Assembly (NCBI RefSeq): GCF_007859955.1
Contig: NZ_SJPR01000003.1
Span: forward strand, 479,496-543,495
Length of the DNA: 64,000 nt
Direction of reading: 5' to 3'
From: Botrimarina colliarenosi
GTDB taxonomy: Bacteria; Planctomycetota; Planctomycetia; Pirellulales; Lacipirellulaceae
The notes beneath the pieces are model-generated. The model saw only the letters and a program-made list of their open reading frames with translations, had not been told where the DNA came from and did no database searches. Made by a program: the position numbers and the translations under genes. Below are positions 1 through 8,000 of this stretch, piece after piece (position 1 is the first letter of the stretch; each line of letters starts with the position of its first letter).

Positions 1-447
1 AGCCAAACGGGGGCCGTTGAGGCTCGGGACCGATTCCGAGGAGGGGCCGAATTCGCGGCTAAAAATCGTTGAAAAGCGTGCGCAAAGGTTGACCCAGCGG
101 TGCGCGTAGGTAGCCTCAGTGGCTGACTTTACGCGCGTTCGTCACAAGCGATCGTTCGTCGAGATTCCCACCTAAGCCCCCACCCGCGGTACGGCAAGGT
201 CAGCCGCATCGCTATCGGCAAGGAAGCCCGCCGCCCCCGATTGCGTAGCCGACGGGGGGCGTTAGCGCGCGTAAGACCCGACACCGCTCTGAGCCCATTC
301 CCGCCTGTCCCCCCCATGCCGGCGGCGCCCGCCGCTATTCGCTTCTAGCGGCCCCGGAACGCGGCTGACGCCATCCCCCCCCGAGGGGTTCGTCGTCGAC
401 GACTGGCGGGGCGCCCGTCCTGTTACAAGCACCTTTTGGAGTTACTC
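1..447. other. Left-edge region without a supported gene
   Basis: I see no convincing gene, RNA gene or repeat here. A 62-codon minus-strand frame at 129-317 is Arg/Gly-rich and looks like a GC-driven chance frame. The right end is the leader of the following gene, with a GGAG ribosome-binding site at 438-441. Confidence 0.5.
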
Positions 448-2121
448 ATGAAGAGTCTGTTCTGCCGCGTTAGCTTCGCGGCGTTCCTCCTCGGCGCGGC
501 GCCCGCTTGGTCGCAGCTGCAGATCACCGAGATCATGTACAACCCGAGCACGCCGAGCGACGGGTTTTACGAGTGGTTCGAGGTGGTGAACACCGGAACC
601 GAAGCGATCGATCTCGATGGCACCTACATAGAAGACTTTGCGGGGTTCGCTCGCGCCGACTTCTTGCCGGCCGTCCAGAGTGCCCTGGCGTCGAACACCG
701 TAATCCAGCCGGGCCAAGTCGCCGTTCTCTACGACGCCTTCGTCGGCGGCGGAAGCCCGTACAACTACGACGACGCCGCGTTCCGCGCCGCTTGGAACAT
801 TCCCGAGACCGCCGCAACGATTGCGGTCGATTTTTTCCCGTCGCTAAACAACAGCAATAGCGCCGCCAGCGCCGGCAACAACAGCAACGCCGATACGATC
901 GGCTTCTGGGCGAGTCAGGCCGACCTCGCACTCGACACCGTTGCGGGCGTCATCGACGCGAACGGCACAACGGTCAACGCGTTCAATAACACTTACTTCA
1001 ATTTCTCCTACAAGTCCGGAAGCGGCTGGCCTGCCAGCACCAATGGCGTCTCGATCGAGCTGATTGGCAGCGACGTGAACGCCGGGGCCAGCTGGGCGTT
1101 GTCGGCGAACGGCGTGAATGGCGCCACCACCAGCAACGAGATCCTCGACACGTCGGCCGGCTTCAAGAACAGCACGGACGACTTCGGCAGCCCCGGCCAG
1201 GTTCAGACAGCCGGAACTCCGCCGGTCGGCCTGCACTTCTCCGAGATTATGTACAACCCCGCGTCGGGTGAGCCGGCCTGGGAATGGGTCGAGGTGTACA
1301 ACGCCACCGGCGCCGCGATTGACTTCGGCGCCACGCCGTATGTGTTTGACGACAATGACGACGCCGATCTCGCCGCCGCCAACTTGACGTCGGGCACGAT
1401 CGCCAACGGATCGGCTGCGGTGCTCTACAACGCATCAGAGACCGGCGTTTCGCTCGCCGATATGCAAACCGCTTGGGGCGCCTCGGTGAACTTCATCCCC
1501 GTAACCGAGTGGACCGCTCTGACGCAGGGTGGCGACGGCATCGCCCTTTGGGACAGCTACGCCGCCTACACAAGCGAGCCGACAACCGGACAGGGCCGGA
1601 CTTTCGACAACGCCATCGAGTCCATCGACTACGGCAATGCCGAGTTCGGCTGGCCTGACGACAACGGAACCAGCTCGATCTACTTGACGGACCTCACCAA
1701 CGCCAACGCGACCGTCGCGGTGGCGCCCGCTGCGGGCGACTTCAATGGGGATGGCTTGGTCGACGCCGCCGACTACACCGTCTGGCGTGACACCGAAGGT
1801 ACCGGTGATCTCCGAGCCGACGCGAACGGCGACCAGGTTATCGACGGTTTGGACTACGACCTCTGGGTCGCAAACTACGGAACGATCACCGAGCAGTCGG
1901 CAGGACCGTTCTGGGCCCTGTCGGGTAGCGACTTCAACGACTTCATCAGCACACAGGCGACGGCTGTACCCACGGGCGGCCAGGCGGTGGTTTACGCCGG
2001 TGGAGAGGTTGGCAGCCCCGGTGTCTACAACGGCACGTCGTTGGCGGTTTCGGTCCCCGAGCCCTCCTCGGTGCTGCTCGCCCTCGTCGCCCTCGCGGGC
2101 TTGGCGAAGCGTCGCGGCTGA
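448..2121 (+). CDS. Lamin-tail-domain protein with dockerin repeats and PEP-CTERM anchor
   Basis: This is a secreted 557-residue protein. The ATG at 448 is preferred over an in-frame TTG at 436 because GGAG lies six bases before it and a signal peptide (MKSLFCRVSFAAFLLGAAPA) follows at once. Two lamin-tail-like (LTD) modules open with the near-identical motif ITEIMYNP / FSEIMYNP, at about residues 26 and 271. A dockerin type I-like pair of Ca-binding loops follows (DFNGDGLVDAADYTVWRD, then DANGDQVIDGLDYDLW). The tail is a PEP-CTERM signal, VPEP plus a hydrophobic stretch and KRR. By family knowledge such tails are processed by exosortase; no exosortase gene is in the window. The dockerin is internal, not C-terminal, which is slightly unusual. 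Substrate and function are unknown. A strong terminator follows. Confidence 0.85.
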   Translation: MKSLFCRVSFAAFLLGAAPAWSQLQITEIMYNPSTPSDGFYEWFEVVNTGTEAIDLDGTYIEDFAGFARADFLPAVQSALASNTVIQPGQVAVLYDAFVGGGSPYNYDDAAFRAAWNIPETAATIAVDFFPSLNNSNSAASAGNNSNADTIGFWASQADLALDTVAGVIDANGTTVNAFNNTYFNFSYKSGSGWPASTNGVSIELIGSDVNAGASWALSANGVNGATTSNEILDTSAGFKNSTDDFGSPGQVQTAGTPPVGLHFSEIMYNPASGEPAWEWVEVYNATGAAIDFGATPYVFDDNDDADLAAANLTSGTIANGSAAVLYNASETGVSLADMQTAWGASVNFIPVTEWTALTQGGDGIALWDSYAAYTSEPTTGQGRTFDNAIESIDYGNAEFGWPDDNGTSSIYLTDLTNANATVAVAPAAGDFNGDGLVDAADYTVWRDTEGTGDLRADANGDQVIDGLDYDLWVANYGTITEQSAGPFWALSGSDFNDFISTQATAVPTGGQAVVYAGGEVGSPGVYNGTSLAVSVPEPSSVLLALVALAGLAKRRG

Positions 2122-2150
2122 GACCCCCAACGCGGTTGATTTAACAACGA

Positions 2151-2185
2151 AGCCGCCCCGGCCTGTAGGCCGGGGCGGCTTTTTT
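2151..2185 (+). terminator. Rho-independent terminator
   Basis: A 13-bp perfect stem (AGCCGCCCCGGCC with its complement) and a TGTA loop are followed by six T residues. It lies 30 bases after the stop at 2121 and faces that gene. The opposite strand has no comparable T tract. Confidence 0.9.
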
Positions 2186-2210
2186 CGTTCTGCCGATGCG
2201 GCGCCGCGTC

Positions 2211-3038
2211 TTACGGCGTTCCAACCGCGACAAGCTCGCGGTGCACCGCGTCAAGTTCGCCCGGCCCGACCTGCGAGCGTCGCTCGGCGAAGCCGACGAC
2301 CAAGGCGAGGTCGGCCAGCCGGTCGATGCGGCGGGCGTAGCCACCCGTGAGCACGTGCAGTTGCTGCAAGGCTGGGTCGCTGAAGACGTCGCGCGCCGCT
2401 CCCGCTGCGGCGAGCCGATGACGGACGTAGGCCGCTGTCTCTTCGGCGGTGAAGCCGCGGAGCAGCGTTTTGACATCGAGCCGCTCGTCGAGCGTCGGTT
2501 TGCGAGCGACCGCCGAGAGCAGCCCCATCTGGCCGACCAGCAGCAGCGTGAACGCCGCCGCGGCGCCCGACCGGAAGTTGGTGACAAGCCGCAGTGTTTC
2601 TAGAGCGCCGCAGTCCTCGAGCAGGTGCGCTTCGTCGATGACGACGAGTTGGCGCTGGCCCGTTTCGGCGTTCGCCTCGGCGAGCGCTTCGAGCCGGCGG
2701 ACCGACTCCTCGATCGACCCGGTAGGCGAGGCCGAAACGTCCGGCGCGGCGAGCCGCTCGGCCAAGTAGGCCAAGAGGTCGCGGCTCGACATCTCGGGGA
2801 AGACCGCATGCACGAGCCGGACGCCGTCCGGCGCCAATAGCGTGGCGAGCCGATTTACCAGCAGGGTTTTGCCGACACCGCTGGGCCCCGCCATCGCCGC
2901 CGCAGCGCGTCCCTGGCGGACGGCGTAGAGGAGCTTCGAGAGCGCGCCCTCGTGGGCCTCGCTCGGGTAGTAGAACGCGTCGTCGGCGCCGCCGGGCTCA
3001 AACGGCTTGGCCGTGAGTTGCCAGTAGTCGAGATACAT
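2211..3038 (-). CDS. ExeA/GspA-like AAA ATPase
   Basis: A 275-residue cytoplasmic P-loop ATPase of the ExeA type. It begins MYLDYWQLTAKPFE, the usual N-terminus of this family. Walker A is GPSGVGKT near residue 50 and Walker B is LVVIDEAHLL near residue 132; a winged-helix-like C-terminal lid follows. Relatives power secretin or peptidoglycan-linked assembly (ExeA of type II secretion) or accompany polysaccharide export. It is short and lacks the periplasmic peptidoglycan-binding half of true ExeA. It is last in a minus-strand set with the genes at 3076 and 3918 (37-base gap), so a shared role in an envelope-spanning machine is inferred. Confidence in the fold is high; the process served is uncertain. 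Confidence 0.8.
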   Translation of the reverse strand: MYLDYWQLTAKPFEPGGADDAFYYPSEAHEGALSKLLYAVRQGRAAAAMAGPSGVGKTLLVNRLATLLAPDGVRLVHAVFPEMSSRDLLAYLAERLAAPDVSASPTGSIEESVRRLEALAEANAETGQRQLVVIDEAHLLEDCGALETLRLVTNFRSGAAAAFTLLLVGQMGLLSAVARKPTLDERLDVKTLLRGFTAEETAAYVRHRLAAAGAARDVFSDPALQQLHVLTGGYARRIDRLADLALVVGFAERRSQVGPGELDAVHRELVAVGTP

Positions 3039-3075
3039 GTTGCGGCTTGTGGTGGCTTAGGGAGGGGTCACGGCT

Positions 3076-3921
3076 TCAGCCGACCGCAGCGAACGTCTCG
3101 ACGATCCCCGCCACGCCAACCGCGGCAAGGGCCTTTTGGCAAGCGGCGATGGCCGTCGAATCGGAGGGCGCCGCGTCGATGACGACCGCCATGACGCCCA
3201 GGCCGAGCCGCGTCGCCGCGACGGCGGCGGGTCCGGCGTCGATAAGGACCAAGTCGTGGGCGCCGGCCAACCGCGTCGACGCCGATTGAACGATGGCGGG
3301 CGAGGCGTCAGGACCGAGGGCAACCACCGTCGTCTGGTCCTCGCGGCTGACGATCGCCAAGTCGTCGATCGATCGCGGATCGAATGTCGGCGAGACGCCA
3401 GCGATCCGCCGGACGCCAAGCTGCGCCGCGGCGCCCGCCTCAGCCGTGAGGTCGAGGATCGCCGTCTTGCCGCCGGCGCCACCCACGATCCGAGCCAAAG
3501 CGAGCAAAGTTGTCGTGGCCCCGACCCCGGGTCGGGCGCCAACCAGAGCGACGACGGGCGTCGCCGACGGCGTCTGCTCGGCGAGGTTCGTAAGAACTTC
3601 GAGCAACGCATCGCGGCCCGCATGGGCGAGTTGCTGAGCCACCGCGGGCCAACTGAGTGACTCGAGTTCGATGCCGGGCGTGAACCGCTCGGGAGGGCAG
3701 GCCACTGCGGGCTGCGCCGCGGGCGGATCGACTTTCGGTGGTTCGGGTTGCTGCCGTTCGGCGCGACGCTTGGCGAGGTGCGCGGACAACGGCGCCTTGG
3801 CGGTTGTCTCGACGCTTTGCGCCGAGACGTAGTGGGGCCCGCCCAGCGCGAACCCGTTTGGCGGCGCGGCGGCGCTGGCCTGTTGCAAGGCGGCGATAAA
3901 GGCGCGGTCGGTATGGCTCAT
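3076..3921 (-). CDS. TadZ/CpaE-like MinD/ParA-superfamily ATPase with deviant P-loop
   Basis: 281 residues. The N-terminal 130 residues are low-complexity and proline/alanine-rich; then comes a MinD/ParA fold. The P-loop reads GARPGVGATTT, with Ala at the position of the invariant Lys. A GVGAT/GVGAS loop is familiar from TadZ/CpaE pilus-localisation proteins. A Walker-B-like strand reads LVLIDAGP. BY-kinase partners such as CpsD normally keep the Lys, so I favour the TadZ/CpaE side, with polysaccharide-export ATPase as the alternative. Its ATG overlaps the stop of the upstream gene (ATGA at 3918-3921), which implies translational coupling with the membrane protein. It probably binds nucleotide weakly or acts as a scaffold (inference). 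Confidence 0.65.
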   Translation of the reverse strand: MSHTDRAFIAALQQASAAAPPNGFALGGPHYVSAQSVETTAKAPLSAHLAKRRAERQQPEPPKVDPPAAQPAVACPPERFTPGIELESLSWPAVAQQLAHAGRDALLEVLTNLAEQTPSATPVVALVGARPGVGATTTLLALARIVGGAGGKTAILDLTAEAGAAAQLGVRRIAGVSPTFDPRSIDDLAIVSREDQTTVVALGPDASPAIVQSASTRLAGAHDLVLIDAGPAAVAATRLGLGVMAVVIDAAPSDSTAIAACQKALAAVGVAGIVETFAAVG

Positions 3922-4832
3922 CGTGTGGTCGTTTGCGGGTAGTCGGGGGCGTGGGCGACGTCGACGCGGCCGGAGTCAACCGGCATCACCTGCCCCGTGA
4001 GCTTCGCCCCAGCGGGGCCCTGCCACGCCGAGGCGGGGCCTCTAGCGAACGACGACGGCGGCAGCGAATCGGTTGTCGCGACGGACTCCCCGAGGGGAGA
4101 CGCGTCGAGCGGGCGGAGCGCGCCGCTCGCGGGCGTCGGTGTCGAGGCGACCGGCCAGTGGAACGGCGGGGCCTCCTCGGCGGAGGGATTCGCAACGGTC
4201 TCCACGGCTTCCACGGCGGCGAGCGTGTCGGTGTGGGCGTCGATCGAGACTTGCGGCGAGGTGTTGGGCGCTTCCATGGCGGCGGCGCCCCCGCGGAGCA
4301 GCACGAACGTCAGACCCATCGCGGCGATCACGGCCGCCAGGACGATAATCCGCGAGTAGGGAAGAATCGTTGACTCAAGGTTCAAGAGCCACGTGGCCCA
4401 AGGGTCGTCGATAGCGGCTTGTTCACCGAACATCCTGGGCTCACCGAGCATCTTAGGCTCACCGAACATCGTAGGGCTATCGATCGCCTGGCGACGCGGC
4501 GGTGGCTCAGGCGTCTCGTCGTCAAAAGTCGAAGGCGAGACCGTATCGATGCGGATCGTCGCGGTGGGATCGGAGAGCTTGTAACGCCGCGGCGCCGGCT
4601 CGACGGAGGGCCCAGCCATGGCGAGGTCCGAACCCCCGTCGTAGAGATGGACGCCATGCAGCGCGGACTCGGCGTCGTCGAAGCGTTGAATCGGCTTCGG
4701 GCGCGGTGGCGACGGCGCGACACGCGGCAAGCGCGCCAGCAGCGACGGACGCTGCTGTTGCGGCGCCGGGGTCGGCTCGGCGGGGGTCTCCCCGACGGAG
4801 AACGTGTCGAACGAAACGTAAGGATCGGTCAT
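3918..4832 (-). CDS. Single-pass membrane protein of unknown function, first gene of the ATPase operon
   Basis: 304 residues and not a family I recognise. Residues 1-155 are proline-rich and predicted cytoplasmic. A single transmembrane segment lies near 161-183 (SRIIVLAAVIAAMGLTFVLL), and a low-complexity Pro/Ala/Ser tail follows. Near residues 120-138 there is a short tandem peptide repeat (MFGEP, MLGEP, MFGE), matched by a 21-base tandem DNA repeat at about 4429-4480. It overlaps the downstream ATPase gene by four bases. The layout (cytoplasmic tail, one helix, outer tail) would suit a membrane anchor or adaptor for the two ATPases, which is inference. Confidence 0.65.
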   Translation of the reverse strand: MTDPYVSFDTFSVGETPAEPTPAPQQQRPSLLARLPRVAPSPPRPKPIQRFDDAESALHGVHLYDGGSDLAMAGPSVEPAPRRYKLSDPTATIRIDTVSPSTFDDETPEPPPRRQAIDSPTMFGEPKMLGEPRMFGEQAAIDDPWATWLLNLESTILPYSRIIVLAAVIAAMGLTFVLLRGGAAAMEAPNTSPQVSIDAHTDTLAAVEAVETVANPSAEEAPPFHWPVASTPTPASGALRPLDASPLGESVATTDSLPPSSFARGPASAWQGPAGAKLTGQVMPVDSGRVDVAHAPDYPQTTTR

Positions 4833-5016
4833 GGCAAGTCCGGCAACCGGGCGGCGAAGGCGCAGGGGCGCCGCGGAGGGCGCGTCCTACCCTCTGTGAT
4901 CGGGTCCGGTCGGCTGGACCTTGAGGATTGCTCCGATGGCGACGGTGATGACGGCGGTGATAGCGTCCGCCGACTCCTCGCGAAGCCTCTTGAACACGCG
5001 CGAAATTGACGAACCG

Positions 5017-8000
5017 TTAGCGGCCGGGGGTCGGCCGGGCGCCGTGTGGCGTCCGTTTTGTCCCCGCCATAAATTCGCTGCGGCAAAGCAGCCCACGGGT
5101 CGTCGCGACGAAGCCCGACTTTGCTAGCACCGGCGCAATCCCCGAAGCGATCGCCGACCCGCCGTCGATCTTTGTCAAGAGAATCGAGCGTTGCTCGTGG
5201 GCGCGGGTCGCCAGCGCCGTGGCGAGCCGCAACGCCTGGTAGCCGCGGTCGGGCTCGGTTTCGGCGAGGAAGGTGGTGAGCGATTGGCCCGTCTTGTTCA
5301 GGTAGCCGAGGGCCTGCCCGTCGCAGAGCACGACGCGGCAGCCAGCGGCGCGCTGCGGCTTGCCGGCGTCTTCGGCGGGCGCCGGCGGCCAGGGGAGGGC
5401 GACCCCGTAGGGATTCGCCGGGTCGGTAGCGGCGAGCACGAAAGTGGGGGGTTCGTCCTCACGCGGTCGTGAACGGAGCAACTCGTCGGCGCCGGCCGCC
5501 GCGAACTGCGCGCCCCCTTGTCCGTCGACGAAGTAACCGCGGCGGACTTTGCCCGCCTCCTCCATCGCCTTGAGCACCGGATAGATCGCCGAGAATCCCC
5601 CTTCGACCTGCTCGCGGGCGATCTGGTCTCGAGTCAGCACGCCGTGCCGCTCAACGAGTTGCACGGCGAGCGCCGCCAATCGTTCGGTGGAGGTCACGCC
5701 GCCGTGGAACCGCGACAGCAACGACCAGCGACCGTCGGCGCCCGGCAACCGCGTGCGGCGGCGTGAGCGGAAGGCCGTGCGGCCGCGGCGTGACGCGGCG
5801 CCGGCGACTTGTTTCGAATCCGATCCCGATTGGGCGACCAGCGCCCGGAGCGGCGCGAGCGTGTCGTTGGTGGCGTCGCCACGCCACACGAGGCGCCAAA
5901 GGGCGGCGAGCACATCGTTGGGGAACTCGCCTGTCGCACGAGCGATCTCGTCGAAAAAGAGCGCCCCCCGCTCGGCGAGCAATTCGCGCACCGTGCGTTC
6001 CAGGGCGTCTTTGCCCTCGGCTGGCGGCAGCGGCAGCCGGCCGAGCAACGGGAACTGGTCGGTCAGGTAGAGCGCGATGCGGCCATCGTGCTGGCCCAGG
6101 CTATCGACGCCCTGCCAGACGACTTCGCCGGCGAGGAACAGCTCGTCCAACAGGCCGGGCCGGTACTCCTTCACGCGGCTGGGAAGGATCTCACGTTCGA
6201 GGTCGCTAGCCGGCAGCGGGGCGCCTTGGAGCTGCTCGACCGCGTCGAGGACGCCATCGAGTCCCTTGCGTGGCTGCGTGACGCCTTGCCAGACGGGCAA
6301 GAAACGGGCGAGCGCCTCCGCCGGGACGGCTTCGACCTGTTGGCGGAGTTTGGCGAGCGAACGCCGTTTGATGGTGCGGAGCACGGCGACGTCGCACCAT
6401 TCGCGGCCTCGGCGGCCGGGGACGAACTCGCCTTCGAGAACGCGGCCGGCGTCGCGCAGCCGCTCGAGAGCCGACCGCACCACGGCTTCGCCGAGTCCTA
6501 GCCGACGGGCCGCGTCGACCGATGAGAACGGGCCGTGGGTCCGCGCGAATCGCGAGACGAGGTCCCCCACCGGGTCGGCGACTTGCTCCAAAAAGGCGCC
6601 CGGGAGACCGGCGGGCGGATTCACACCGAGGGCGTCGCGCAACCGCGCGGCGTCCTCGCTCGCGGCGTAGCGTGGCTCGCCGCCGATCCGCACAGCGATG
6701 ATCCGCCGTGTGTCGAGCAGCTCCGAGAGCCAACGCTCAACGTCTTCGCGCGCGACGGCGTCATGGTCGCAGCGGGCGTACAACTCGTCGCCGGTGAGGT
6801 CGCCGAGCGACAGAAACAGGTCGTGGGCCGCGTCCGCGTGACGGCAGTAAGGGTCGGCCAGCTTCTGGAGCTCAAGGCCCAGCTGGTCGATCGTCTCACC
6901 GTCGAGCAGCTCGCGCAACTCGGCGCCGCCGAGCAACTCGCGCAGTTGGGCGTGGTCGAGAGAGAGCGCGGCGGCGCGGCGCTCGGCGAGCGGCGCGTCC
7001 CCTTCGTAGATAAAGTTGCCGACATAATTAAAGAGCAGCGACGACGCGAACGGCGAGGGCTGTTGCGACTCGACCGTCTCGACCCGCACGACCCGTTTCT
7101 CGATATCGCGGAGCAACGCGACGAGGCCGGGCAGGTCGAACACGTCTCGCAGGCACTCGCGGTAGGTCTCCAGCAGGATCGGGAAGCTCGGATAGCGCGA
7201 AGCGACCGCCAGCAGGTCGGCCGCCCGGCGGCGCTGCATCCACAGCGGTTGGCGCCGGCCCGGTTGGCGTTTAGGCAGCAGCAGCGCGCGGGCCGCGTTC
7301 TCGCGGAAGCGGGCGGCGAACATCGCCGTCGAACCGAGTTGTGACGTGACGCGGTCCTCGACCTCGTCCGCGCGCGGCAGGAAGAAATCGGTTGGCGGCG
7401 GCTGGGGCGACTCGGGCAGCCGGAAGATCATCCCGTCGTCGGTCCAGCTGTAGTCGACCTCACCAAGATCTTCCTCGCGTAGCCGGGCCGCGACCGCGAT
7501 CGCCCACGGCGCATGGACCCTCGCGCCGAAGGGCGAGAGGAGGCAGATACGCCAGTCGCCGATCTCGTCCAGGAAAGCTTCGACGATAATCGAACGGTCG
7601 GACGGCGGCTCACCCGTGGCCGCGGCTTGGTCCTGGAGGTAGGTCAGCAGGTGCTTGGCGGCGGGCTCTTCCAGGGCGTGCTTCGTCGTCAGCCGATCGA
7701 GGGCGGCGTCGTCGCCCTTCTTCGCCAGGGTCTGGGTGAGCTCGCGCGCCAGCTCGCCGATTGCGCGGCCGAACTCGAGCGGGCGTCCCGGTCCCTCGCC
7801 TCGCCAGAACGGCATCTTGCCCGGCTCGCCCGGCGCCGGCGCCACGAGGACGCGGTCCTTGGTGATGTCGAGCACCCGCCAGCTGCTGGCCCCGAGCAAG
7901 AAGACGTCGCCCGGGTGGGTCTCGAAGACCATCTCCTCGTCGAGTTCGCCGACGCGGCTACCGCCGGCGCCATCGGGGCCATCGCCCACCAAGAAGACGC

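Noticed and set aside
129..317. 62-codon minus-strand frame
   Set aside because: Composition-driven frame in leader DNA with no start signal.
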